64,000 nucleotides of DNA, taken from positions 2,666,001-2,730,000 of the forward strand of contig NZ_JAMBMT010000001.1 of the NCBI RefSeq assembly GCF_040371085.1, given 5' to 3'. The first letter of the stretch is position 1; the number at the start of each line of letters is the position of its first letter. Positions 56,328-64,000 of the stretch are shown piece after piece. Made by a program: the position numbers and the translations under genes. The DNA comes from Psychrobacter sp. AH5 (GTDB lineage Bacteria; Pseudomonadota; Gammaproteobacteria; Pseudomonadales; Moraxellaceae). Under the pieces are notes generated by a model. That model had not been told where the DNA came from, ran no database searches, and worked only from the letters and a program-made list of their open reading frames with translations.

Positions 56328-59240
56328 ATGCCACAGTTTCAATCACTAATACGCTTATTGCTATTTTATGCTTTTACACTACTTATCATGGTGTCTTTGT
56401 ATTATGTCGCGCTTTATATTGGCCTAAAGGAATACAGCAAGCAAAATAGCATGGCTATTTTTGATAATTTACAGCATGAAATTATAGAACACGGTGTCGC
56501 TACAAACTCTGATGTAGAGGCTATATTAGAAAAAAACTATTTTGCAGATATCAGTTATCAGCTTATTTTTATGCTGCCATCTGGGCAAACCTATATCTAT
56601 ACTCATACTCGCCCCAATGAAAAAGAGCTAATACCCATCAGTTTTCCCGCCTCCGCGGTTAATACTAAAGTCTCTTATCAGCTAGATAATAACGTTCTCA
56701 GAGCTAGTATAACCCTTGAAAACGGTTGTAAATTCTATCTTGTGCTGCGTCATAAAAGTCCTGAGATTCGCTGGACCTTATATCGCTACTGGTTACCTTT
56801 GATAGCGGCCCTAATACTTCTTATGATAGCGCTGATTTATACCCTCAGACGCCAAGCTAACTGGCAACAAATGCTACTTTATACTGATAATTTGAGCGAA
56901 GATGCCAAAGAAGCTTATAGCTCAATACCTTTTATTACTAACAAGAGCTCTTCAGAATTTTTACGCTTAGGATATGCGCTTAGCCGTATCAAATATCAAT
57001 TGCATAGTAATCATCGCCGCATTCAAACTTTACAGCATCGCTTAGAGCGCTTAGTTGATTACGCTCCTTTACCTATGCTGATGATAATGCGTAAGGGTGA
57101 TATTAGCTTTTTTAATCGGCGTTTTGAGCAAGTTTTTGCCACTTCTTATCAAAGCGATATTCGTTATAAGCTGATTGATTTTTTTACTGGCAGTGACAAA
57201 GCCACTCAGCAATTACTGTTAGACCTTAGTACACAGCGGGTGACGCGTACGCTACTAGTCTATGGTCTAGAGAATAATCAGCCTTATCAGCTACACATTA
57301 CCCCGTGGTTCGGTGAGCATGGTCAAGTGCGCGGCTTTAGCGCTTTACTAAATAACGTAAGCGCTTTTATTGAAAAAACTGAAACTTTGCAAAAAAGCAA
57401 TCAAAACTTAGAAGCGAAGGTCAAATCCTTTACTGAGCTTAGATCAGTGATCGGTCATGAGCTGCGTACGCCGCTGAATGCTATTATCAGTACGCTTAAT
57501 ATGATAGAGAAGCAGACTCTAAATAAAGAGCAACAAGAGATCCTCGCAACTCTAACCCAGTCGAGTCAAGCTATGCTTACTATGCTAAATGATATGCTAG
57601 ATATGGCAAAGATAGAGGCTGGGCGCGTCGATATCTTCAGCGAATCCTGTGATATCTTTAAATTAGGCCAGCACGTCAGTGATCTGATGATAAGCGCTAC
57701 TCGACGTCAAAATATAGATCTACTGTACTATTTTGATCCGGCTTGCCCTCGTTATATCAGTACAGATGGTAGCCGTCTGTGCCAGATACTCCTAAATCTT
57801 ATGGGTAATGCGGTTAAGTTTACTCATTCAGGTTATGTAGCTCTCATTATAGAAGGAGTCACTCAGCCCCCACTAAATCAGACGACTTCTTCTGATGCTG
57901 ATTCTGGTTCTGGTTCTGATATTGTTACGCAGGCTAAAGATAGTACTGACAGTAACCCTGAATATCAGTGGATTCGCTTTAGTGTCAAAGACAGCGGTAT
58001 CGGTATTGCAGCTAGTGAGCAACATAAATTATTTTCATACTTTAACCAAGCCAATCCGCAAATTAGTCAAAAATTTGGCGGTACGGGACTAGGTTTAGCC
58101 ATCTCCAATAGCTTTGCGCAGCTACTTGGCGGCTTTATCCAATTAGACAGTGAGATAGACTGTGGGAGCACCTTTAATCTCTATATTCCTTGTCGCAGCC
58201 CTATTTATCAACCGGTTTATCATTTTCACAGTGACTTATTACATATTCATCTTATTGCGGTTGTTGATCAAGCCTTAAGTGAGACTTATTTGCAGCGCAT
58301 AGGCGACTATCTATTTATGACTGTCAGTATTTATAGTGAGCTAAACCCTGTAGCGATAGCGCGATTAGCGCAGCAGCTTACTCAGCCGTCATCAGCAATG
58401 ACCCCTATTTTGATGTTAGATTATGACTACTTCCAAGCTTATAACGATAAGCTAAAGGCTCAGTCTGAAGCCTTAAATATAGAGAATATAGATAACAGCA
58501 ATGGCTTAAAAAATAGCTCACTAAACACTGCTAGCCCAGCAAATAATACTTTGCAAGAACTGATTAATAACACGAAAGTAGCAAAGATAGTGCTTAGTCG
58601 AAAACCAGAGCGTAGTATACCTTCTGATATTCTTGAAGGATTTGACGGCTTTTTGAACAAACCTATAGACATCACGTTAATGATCTCTGAGCTGATACGC
58701 TTAGCTAAACATCAACCTAAAGCACCGCTATCCTCTCTAGCGCCAATAGCAGCGAAAGACGAGCTTATAGCTAGTAATCCGCTAGATATAGACAATGCTG
58801 GCTTTGATGCTAACCCGTCTATTGATAATACGGTGATAAGTGAGGCGTCTAAAAAACAATCGGAGTCATCACAGCCGCCGCTAATACTAGTCGTTGAAGA
58901 TAATACAACCAACCAAAAAATCACCTGTAAGCTTTTATCTAAGCTAGGTTATGAGAGCATCGTGGCAAAAAATGGCGAGCAAGCCCTTAAAGTATTAAAA
59001 GTACATCGCCAGCAGCTTGCTCTTATTTTGATGGATTGTAGAATGCCTGTTATGGACGGTTTAGCCGCTACCCGAGCCATTAGAGACTCAGGTGATGATA
59101 TTGTTATTATTGCTTTGACTGCTAACGATAGTGCTGAGGATAAGCTTATTTGTCAGCAAGCAGGAATGGATGAGTTCTTGACCAAACCTATTCAAAAAAA
59201 TAAGTTAGAGAAGGTGCTAAAGCTGTTTCTTAATCCTTAA
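56328..59240 (+). CDS. hybrid sensor histidine kinase/response regulator, BarA/GacS-like
   Basis: 970 residues. TM1 about 7-30; periplasmic sensor about 31-145; TM2 about 150-170; a PAS-like domain about 240-345 (LERLVDYAPLPMLMIMRKGDISFFN in part); HisKA with phospho-acceptor His377 in GHELRTPLNA; HATPase with N-box ILLNLMGNAVKFTHSG, G1 DSGIGI and G2 FGGTGLGLAIS; a degenerate receiver-like region about 623-793; and a true receiver with Asp903 in LILMDCRMPVMDG. There is no HPt domain, so a separate phosphotransferase is needed. A HAMP domain is not obvious. The cognate regulator is not in the window. Confidence 0.9.
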   Translation: MPQFQSLIRLLLFYAFTLLIMVSLYYVALYIGLKEYSKQNSMAIFDNLQHEIIEHGVATNSDVEAILEKNYFADISYQLIFMLPSGQTYIYTHTRPNEKELIPISFPASAVNTKVSYQLDNNVLRASITLENGCKFYLVLRHKSPEIRWTLYRYWLPLIAALILLMIALIYTLRRQANWQQMLLYTDNLSEDAKEAYSSIPFITNKSSSEFLRLGYALSRIKYQLHSNHRRIQTLQHRLERLVDYAPLPMLMIMRKGDISFFNRRFEQVFATSYQSDIRYKLIDFFTGSDKATQQLLLDLSTQRVTRTLLVYGLENNQPYQLHITPWFGEHGQVRGFSALLNNVSAFIEKTETLQKSNQNLEAKVKSFTELRSVIGHELRTPLNAIISTLNMIEKQTLNKEQQEILATLTQSSQAMLTMLNDMLDMAKIEAGRVDIFSESCDIFKLGQHVSDLMISATRRQNIDLLYYFDPACPRYISTDGSRLCQILLNLMGNAVKFTHSGYVALIIEGVTQPPLNQTTSSDADSGSGSDIVTQAKDSTDSNPEYQWIRFSVKDSGIGIAASEQHKLFSYFNQANPQISQKFGGTGLGLAISNSFAQLLGGFIQLDSEIDCGSTFNLYIPCRSPIYQPVYHFHSDLLHIHLIAVVDQALSETYLQRIGDYLFMTVSIYSELNPVAIARLAQQLTQPSSAMTPILMLDYDYFQAYNDKLKAQSEALNIENIDNSNGLKNSSLNTASPANNTLQELINNTKVAKIVLSRKPERSIPSDILEGFDGFLNKPIDITLMISELIRLAKHQPKAPLSSLAPIAAKDELIASNPLDIDNAGFDANPSIDNTVISEASKKQSESSQPPLILVVEDNTTNQKITCKLLSKLGYESIVAKNGEQALKVLKVHRQQLALILMDCRMPVMDGLAATRAIRDSGDDIVIIALTANDSAEDKLICQQAGMDEFLTKPIQKNKLEKVLKLFLNP

Positions 59241-59253
59241 ACTCATAGCTTAT

Positions 59254-59940
59254 TTATTTCATAAAGCCATTATCCGCCAAAAAAGCCTCTGTAATGTTAC
59301 TTTGTGGGTTGCTATGAGAATTGGCATCAGTAGCTGATGAGCTTTGGCCCTTATTGAGTAAACGCTCCAAATAACGCGACACAATATCAACCTCGATATT
59401 TACCTTATCGCCTAATAGCCAGTGCTTAGCGATATTAGTCACTTGCGCAGTATGCGGAATGATATTTAAGCTGACAATATTATCGCGCACCAAATTTGTG
59501 GTCAAACTAATACCATCTACGGTAATAGAACCTTTAGTAGCGGTATAGTGGGCCAGCTCCTTTGGAATTTCAATCTCTATATAGATAGAGCGCGCATCTT
59601 TTTGCAGCTTACTCACTACCCCAACCCCATCGACATGACCGGCGACAATATGACCCCCAAAGCGAGTAGTCGGTAGCATAGCTTTTTCTAAATTAACGAT
59701 ATGACCGGGTTTTAGCGCTTCTAATGCCGTACGAGCGATAGTTTCACGTGAAACATCAACCGAATAATAATTACTACCCATAGCCACTACGGTCAAACAA
59801 ATACCATTTGAGGCAATAGAATCGCCTAACTTAACATCGCTAAAGTCTAAATCGTCAGACTCTATCGTCAAACGAATATCGCCATCCACTGGTTGCATGG
59901 ATTTGACATGGCCAACGCTTTCGATAATTCCTGTAAACAT
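59254..59940 (-). CDS. ribE: riboflavin synthase, alpha subunit
   Basis: 228 residues. It joins two 6,7-dimethyl-8-ribityllumazine molecules to give riboflavin. Two lumazine-binding repeats, each starting with an MFTGIIESVG- or GHIVAGHVDGVG-type stretch; NGICLTVV and VDVSRET close the first repeat, and DGISLTTN the second. A Gln/Ser/Asn-rich tail of about 20 residues extends past the usual end. The DNA of the VSRET stretch forms a parS-like site. Confidence 0.95.
   Translation of the reverse strand: MFTGIIESVGHVKSMQPVDGDIRLTIESDDLDFSDVKLGDSIASNGICLTVVAMGSNYYSVDVSRETIARTALEALKPGHIVNLEKAMLPTTRFGGHIVAGHVDGVGVVSKLQKDARSIYIEIEIPKELAHYTATKGSITVDGISLTTNLVRDNIVSLNIIPHTAQVTNIAKHWLLGDKVNIEVDIVSRYLERLLNKGQSSSATDANSHSNPQSNITEAFLADNGFMK
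59740..59755. promoter_or_regulatory. parS-like ParB site 4
   Basis: AGTTTCACGTGAAACA, 15 of 16 to consensus, inside ribE. Confidence 0.8.
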
Positions 59941-60183
59941 GTCTACCTCTTTTGACTATGGGTTTATATAAAGTTATTAAGCTAGTATCTAGGCTAAAGG
60001 GGATAAGTTGTGGATAACTATAGCAATATAGTCCTAACTAATTTGTAAAATAGTGAATATTTCGAAGTTATCCACAACCATTGCTATTTTTTCTACTGAA
60101 AGTTTTAATTAGATTAAAAAATTATAAGTTATTGATATTATTACAAATATTATAAGTCTTACTAGTTAATTTAGTTATGTATT

Positions 60184-60199
60184 TGTTTCATGTGAAACT
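60184..60199. promoter_or_regulatory. parS-like ParB site 5
   Basis: TGTTTCATGTGAAACT, two differences from consensus, at the edge of the AT-rich core. Confidence 0.6.
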
Positions 60200-60230
60200 A
60201 TAATAAATTAAGTTATCCACAACCGCTTAT

Positions 60231-60246
60231 AGTTTCATGTGGAACA
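60231..60246. promoter_or_regulatory. parS-like ParB site 6
   Basis: AGTTTCATGTGGAACA, three differences from consensus, between DnaA boxes 3 and 4. Confidence 0.55.
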
Positions 60247-60316
60247 TCATTAAAATCACCTTAATTATCCACACTCTACCTAACATATCGCCTAGAAATA
60301 GAGCTTGTACTAACGG

Positions 60317-61372
60317 CTAAATAGGTAACAAGGTAATCTTTAAATCATTGCCTATCTGTTCCTGCTTATGATATTGGAAACGTAACTGCTGCGCTAAAGA
60401 TAAAGGATTAAAATCCACCATAGCTCGCGCCTGTGTACCTAACAGACAAGGCGCTTGATAAACGATTAACTCATCGACTAATTGTTGACTGAGAAAGCTC
60501 GCTGCCACGCTCGCTCCTGCTTCTACTAATACCTCATAGCACTGATGCTCACTAACTAAGTTTTTAAGCAAACTGAGCAGATTATCATTGCGCCAATATT
60601 GGGTTTGCTCATTACGACATAACTGATAGTCGGACTCTGCCTCATAAGCTAAGCGCTGTCGTCTATCGAGCACAACCACTAACGGCTGAGGGACTTGCTT
60701 GATATCGACGCCCAATTGCGATGAGCGCACATTGAGCTTTGGGTTATCCGCTATCACAGTCTGGCTACCTGTGATAATAGCGCCACTTCGCGCTCTTAGC
60801 TTTTGTACATCCTCGCGAGCCGCTACCCCTGTTATCCATTTTGACTCACCGTTTGCCATGGCGGTACGACCATCAAGACTAGTCGCAATCTTAAGGCGTA
60901 CATAAGGCAGCTGCGTGCGCATTGCTTTTAAAAAACCTTTATTTAAAGCAGCGGCTTGTTGTTCTAATACGCCAATAGTGACCGTTATACCCGCCTGCTC
61001 TAACAAAGCTACCCCGCGGCCCGCCACTTGCGGATTGGGGTCAAGCCCTGCTATAACCACCCTTTTGATACCAGCTTTTATTAATGCAAGCGCACAAGGC
61101 GGCGTCCGTCCGGTATGACTACAGGGCTCCAAGGTAACATAAGCGGTTGCACCTTTTGCGCTTGCGCCTGCTTCTTTTAGAGCAAAAACTTCGGCGTGAG
61201 GTTGTCCAGCTTTTGGATGAAAGCCTTGGCCAATAATCTTCGCTGATTGTACTATGACGCAGCCTACTGCTGGATTCGGTCTAGTGGTATACAGCCCTTG
61301 CTTAGCTTGTTCAACAGCTAGCATCATAAAGTAATTATCTTCAGCGTTTTGCGCCTGCGGTAATGTTGACAT
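60317..61372 (-). CDS. ribD: bifunctional riboflavin biosynthesis deaminase/reductase
   Basis: 351 residues. The N-terminal zinc deaminase domain has HAEVFALKEAG and PCSHTGRTPPCALAL (Zn ligands His, Cys, Cys). The C-terminal reductase domain has LKIATSLDGRTAMANGESKWITG and the TDNPKLNVR-like ADNPKLNVR. It acts on the GTP-cyclohydrolase product in two steps of riboflavin synthesis. ribBA and ribH are not in the window. It is separated from ribE by the DnaA-box region. Confidence 0.95.
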   Translation of the reverse strand: MSTLPQAQNAEDNYFMMLAVEQAKQGLYTTRPNPAVGCVIVQSAKIIGQGFHPKAGQPHAEVFALKEAGASAKGATAYVTLEPCSHTGRTPPCALALIKAGIKRVVIAGLDPNPQVAGRGVALLEQAGITVTIGVLEQQAAALNKGFLKAMRTQLPYVRLKIATSLDGRTAMANGESKWITGVAAREDVQKLRARSGAIITGSQTVIADNPKLNVRSSQLGVDIKQVPQPLVVVLDRRQRLAYEAESDYQLCRNEQTQYWRNDNLLSLLKNLVSEHQCYEVLVEAGASVAASFLSQQLVDELIVYQAPCLLGTQARAMVDFNPLSLAQQLRFQYHKQEQIGNDLKITLLPI

Positions 61373-61406
61373 ATAAATGGCTTAATAAAATGAGCTGAAT
61401 AAAAAG

Positions 61407-61422
61407 GTTTCACGTGAATAAA
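61407..61422. promoter_or_regulatory. degenerate parS-like half site
   Basis: GGTTTCACGTGAATAA keeps only the TTTCACGTGAA core. A weak or chance site between ribD and nrdR. Confidence 0.3.
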
Positions 61423-61467
61423 ATATTAAAGACTAACTATAAAATCAGATCCAAAAAGAACAATTAA

Positions 61468-61932
61468 CTATTCATTTTTATCAACAGGACGGATATTAGC
61501 AAGCTCTTGATGAAACGCATCAATATCTTGAAAATCGCGATAAACACTAGCAAAACGCACATAAGCGACGTCGTCTAGCTCTTTTAGCTCGCTCATGATG
61601 ATCTCACCTAGCACTTTACTACTAATCTCACGCTCCCCCATTTGCCTGACGCGTTTTTCTACTCGGCTGATCATCGCCTCTTGTTCATCAATAGTGATAG
61701 GGCGCTTTTGTAGCGGTAATAGAATAGAGCGACGTAGTTTCTCGTTGTCATAAGGCTCAATTTTGCCACTAGACTTGATAATACGTGGCATCACTACTTC
61801 TACCATCTCAAAAGTGGTAAAGCGCTCTTGACAGCTGCTACACGACCGGCGACGACGAACTTGTGCGCCTTCTGCCGCTAACCGTGAATCGATAACTTTA
61901 GTCTCTGAGGCATTACAGTAAGGACAATGCAT
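61468..61932 (-). CDS. nrdR: transcriptional repressor NrdR
   Basis: 154 residues. NrdR senses ATP/dATP and represses ribonucleotide reductase operons at NrdR boxes. The zinc ribbon has CPYC and CSSC pairs with the RRRR-type stretch between (VRRRRSCSSCQERFTTFE), then an ATP-cone (IIKSSGKIEPYDNEKLRRSI). Length and order are standard. It lies 20 bases after the mnmE stop, so both probably share a transcript. Confidence 0.97.
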   Translation of the reverse strand: MHCPYCNASETKVIDSRLAAEGAQVRRRRSCSSCQERFTTFEMVEVVMPRIIKSSGKIEPYDNEKLRRSILLPLQKRPITIDEQEAMISRVEKRVRQMGEREISSKVLGEIIMSELKELDDVAYVRFASVYRDFQDIDAFHQELANIRPVDKNE

Positions 61933-61952
61933 AGTTTTTCCTTAACCTAAAT

Positions 61953-63392
61953 TTATTTTCCAATGCAGAAACTACCAAATATCTTGCCTAGTAAGTCATC
62001 AGCGCTAAACTCGCCTGTAATTTCACCTAAGCTATGCTGGGCTTGTCTTAGGCTCTCAGCGACTAGCTCTCCTGCCTTAAAAACTATTAGCTGCTCATGA
62101 GCTTCTGCTAGAGCGTCGGCCGTTCGCCTTAGGGCATCTATGTGCCGAGTACGTGCAATCAGGCTGTTTTCTGGCGGATGAAAGCCTACTTTATCACATA
62201 GCGCCTGTATCAATTCTTCAATGCCTGCCCCTGTTTCACATGAAACATTAACTTGTTGATAGCCTTGCTCTGTCATTTCAAGCTGCAATGAAGAGTTGAC
62301 GTCATTTTTGCTATCAACACTATTTTCATCATTTAACAAATCACTCTTATTAGCGATAATCAGTAGACGCTTAGCTTCTGGTAGCTTACCAAATAGTTGT
62401 TCTGCCAACTCTAAAGGCGTACTCTCGCCTGCTATATCACGGGTGACATCATAGACTAGTAGCAAGATATCGGCTTGAGTGATAGCAGTGCGAGCGCGCT
62501 CAATACCGATACGCTCAACGGTATCTTCGGTATCACGTAGACCTGCGGTATCGGTTAGATGCAAGGTTAAACCATTAAGCACTACCGTCTCATTTAGCGT
62601 ATCGCGAGTGGTTCCAGCCACTTCAGTAACAATAGCTCGCTCTTGCCCAGCTAGCCGATTGAGTAAACTTGATTTGCCAGCATTAGGCCGACCGGCTAAT
62701 ACCACATGAATTCCATCGCGCAGTAGCTGGCCTTGCTTAGCAGTAGCTAATACTTGCTGTACTTGTGCCTGTACTTGTTCAAGCTTTTCTTGAATCACGC
62801 CATCGGATAAAAAATCAACATCCTCTTCATCAGGGAAATCTATCGCTGCCTCGACATGCAAACGCAGGTGAATCAGCTGTTCTAGCAGCTGATTGATCTT
62901 TTCTGAGAATTCCCCAGTTAATGAGCGAATAGCACTACTGGCCGCCGCTACGCTAGTCGCATCGATAGCATCAGCGATGGCTTCTGCTTGCACCAGATCA
63001 AGCTTGTCATTATCAAAAGCGCGATAAGAGAATTCACCAGCAGTGGCTTGCTTAGCGCCTAGCTCAAACACGCGCGCTAACAGCAGGTTTTGTAATATCA
63101 CGCCGCCATGGCCTTGCAGCTCAATCACGTCTTCACCGGTGAAGGAAAAAGGCGCTTTGAAATAAAGTACTAAGCCTTCATCAATCACTTTACCGTCAGC
63201 CTGATAAAAGCGGCAAAAACTGGCTAAGCGCGGAGTAAAGCGAGTCTTGCCTGTTAATTGACAAGCAATATCATAAGCTTTGGTTCCAGATAAGCGGATA
63301 ATCCCAACACCTCCGCGCCCCAATGGCGTAGCGATAGCAGCAATCGTCGGCAATCCAGAGGTTTTAGTCGCTAGTGTCTCAGTAGAATTCAC
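61953..63392 (-). CDS. mnmE: tRNA modification GTPase MnmE
   Basis: 479 residues from GTG 63392, chosen because GAGAG lies 5 bases upstream; the frame opens at TTG 63404. The N-terminal folate-binding domain has IAAIATPLGRGGVGIIRLSG, the helical domain follows, and the G domain at about residues 215-380 has GRPNAGKSSLLN (G1), TRDTLNE, DTAGLRDTED (G3) and NKSD (G4). The C-terminus CIGK carries the catalytic Cys. With MnmG it makes mnm5-type U34 modification. A parS-like site lies inside. Confidence 0.97.
   Translation of the reverse strand: MNSTETLATKTSGLPTIAAIATPLGRGGVGIIRLSGTKAYDIACQLTGKTRFTPRLASFCRFYQADGKVIDEGLVLYFKAPFSFTGEDVIELQGHGGVILQNLLLARVFELGAKQATAGEFSYRAFDNDKLDLVQAEAIADAIDATSVAAASSAIRSLTGEFSEKINQLLEQLIHLRLHVEAAIDFPDEEDVDFLSDGVIQEKLEQVQAQVQQVLATAKQGQLLRDGIHVVLAGRPNAGKSSLLNRLAGQERAIVTEVAGTTRDTLNETVVLNGLTLHLTDTAGLRDTEDTVERIGIERARTAITQADILLLVYDVTRDIAGESTPLELAEQLFGKLPEAKRLLIIANKSDLLNDENSVDSKNDVNSSLQLEMTEQGYQQVNVSCETGAGIEELIQALCDKVGFHPPENSLIARTRHIDALRRTADALAEAHEQLIVFKAGELVAESLRQAQHSLGEITGEFSADDLLGKIFGSFCIGK
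62232..62247. promoter_or_regulatory. parS-like ParB site 7
   Basis: TGTTTCACATGAAACA, 15 of 16 to consensus, within mnmE (encoding part of VSCET). Confidence 0.75.
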
Positions 63393-63483
63393 AACTACTC
63401 TCAATTAATCAAAACCCTATTATAGACGGCTAGGCTAATACTGACAAAGTAAACTTTAAATAGCGGAGTTTGATATTTTTATT

Positions 63484-63514
63484 ATAAAAAAACCACCGCC
63501 TAAGCGATGGTTTT
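63484..63514 (-). terminator. terminator between yidC and mnmE
   Basis: On the minus strand the stem AAAACCATCGC / GCGGTGGTTTT with a TTAG loop is followed by a T-run. It lies after the yidC stop. Confidence 0.85.
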
Positions 63515-63541
63515 AGAAGGATAACCTATCAAAAGATTATT

Positions 63542-64000
63542 TTAGCCAAGCACTTTGACAGTACGGCGCTTTTGCTCTTCTTCAACTTTTTTATTGACGA
63601 TGTATTGCTGCGTCATACTGAATAAGTTATTCACCGTCCAGTACAGTACCAAACCTGCTGGGAAGAACAACATAAAGGCGGTAAAGATAATCGGCAAAAA
63701 CTTCATAACCTTAGCTTGCATAGGATCAGCAGGCTGCGGATTGAGCTGCTGCTGAATGAACATCGACACCCCCATTAATAGCGGCAAGATGAACCAAGGA
63801 TCCATTGCAGATAGATCTTGAATCCACAATATCCAAGGGGCATGACGTAGCTCAACACTCTCAACTAATACCCAGTATAGTGCTAAGAAGATCGGCATCT
63901 GCATCAAGATAGGTAAACAACCCGCCATTGGATTGACTTTTTCTTCTTTATAGATAGCCATCATCTCTTGCGACATCTTCATCCGATCATCGCCATGCTC
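63542..64000 (-). CDS. yidC: membrane protein insertase YidC, C-terminal part
   Basis: The frame runs off the right edge, so only the C-terminal 152 residues are present. YidC inserts proteins into the inner membrane, alone or with SecYEG. The conserved 60KD_IMP segment is visible: [41 protein letters not shown] and [20 protein letters not shown] with the last membrane helices, then a basic C-terminal tail. The position before mnmE is the standard origin-proximal order rpmH-rnpA-yidC-mnmE, and the start must lie beyond base 64000. Confidence 0.97.
   Translation of the reverse strand, partial: EHGDDRMKMSQEMMAIYKEEKVNPMAGCLPILMQMPIFLALYWVLVESVELRHAPWILWIQDLSAMDPWFILPLLMGVSMFIQQQLNPQPADPMQAKVMKFLPIIFTAFMLFFPAGLVLYWTVNNLFSMTQQYIVNKKVEEEQKRRTVKVLG

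Larger units (their letters stand above)
60009..60273. promoter_or_regulatory. cluster of four DnaA boxes
   Basis: Four exact copies of the 9-mer TTATCCACA (one reversed) in 265 bases, with an AT-rich core between them. It may be bound by DnaA for origin function, titration or control of the rib genes. Confidence 0.75.
59941..60316. other. ribE-ribD intergenic region with DnaA-box cluster
   Basis: Four perfect DnaA boxes (TTATCCACA): 60009-60017 (minus), 60068-60076 (plus), 60213-60221 (plus) and 60265-60273 (plus). The stretch 60095-60185 between the second and third is extremely AT-rich, like a DNA unwinding element, and two parS-like sites lie at 60184 and 60231. This is the layout of a replication origin or a DnaA-titration/regulatory locus. 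The genes on both sides (ribD, ribE) are on the minus strand, which argues against it being the main oriC. Confidence 0.6.

Noticed and set aside
61407..61422. eighth full parS site
   Set aside because: Only one half and the core fit; listed as degenerate at low confidence.
1..64000. CRISPR arrays, rRNA operons, prophage or integrase genes
   Set aside because: Looked for regularly spaced repeats and hallmark genes; the tandem repeats found are contiguous and coding, and no integrase is next to tRNA-Phe.

Overview
This 64-kb window looks like a chromosomal segment of a gamma-proteobacterium of the Moraxellaceae, most likely Psychrobacter or a close relative. The evidence is the style of the proteins, the moderately AT-rich sequence, a Na+-pumping NQR with an NhaD antiporter, and the gene sets themselves. 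Genus assignment is an inference from protein resemblance only. The right edge carries mnmE and the start of yidC, genes that normally sit next to oriC, and the last 19 kb holds a cluster of parS-like ParB sites. The window therefore probably lies on the left flank of the replication origin. Genes from about 36 kb to the end are mostly on the minus strand, co-directional with a fork coming from the right.

Region by region. 1-9.6 kb is a sodium-energetics block: nqrA (partial) to nqrF, an SDR, ApbE (the flavin transferase that flavinylates NqrB and NqrC), the NhaD Na+/H+ antiporter and the NQR maturation factor NqrM. 9.9-15.5 kb has an MFS transporter and a GDSL esterase/YbbA/YbbP operon. 15.5-19.1 kb is an accessory patch. 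It holds a MITE-like repeat, a PIN-domain nuclease gene with 20-residue tandem repeats that is cut by a fresh IS5-family insertion, a small co-oriented gene, a long inverted repeat, and the decayed 3' end of another gene. 19.2-22.7 kb has avtA followed by an AT-rich two-gene unit (an ABC-type AAA ATPase plus a 190-residue partner), the best candidate for an undescribed defence-type system. 22.7-29.8 kb holds hchA, hisH, hisB, a PanZ-like GNAT protein, tRNA-Phe, gph and fhs. 29.8-38.7 kb holds comM, a penicillin/AHL acylase with a probable frameshift after its signal peptide, a HemN-type oxidase, a stomatin/NfeD pair and a small outer-membrane barrel.

39-64 kb is core housekeeping: dnaK-grpE, a HSL-type hydrolase, a metallophosphoesterase, a DCC protein, a TIGR01777 protein, the LysM-dprA-tsaC cluster, a di-haem cytochrome c peroxidase, thrC, fmt-rsmB, a hybrid sensor kinase, ribE, ribD, nrdR, mnmE and yidC. 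A ribD-ribE intergenic region contains four perfect DnaA boxes around an AT-rich core and two parS-like sites.

How the genes work together. NQR pumps Na+ out, NhaD exchanges Na+ for H+, and ApbE and NqrM are needed to mature NQR, so a whole sodium circuit is clustered. The rib genes supply the flavins this circuit uses, but they lie 50 kb away. No CRISPR array, rRNA or prophage was seen.
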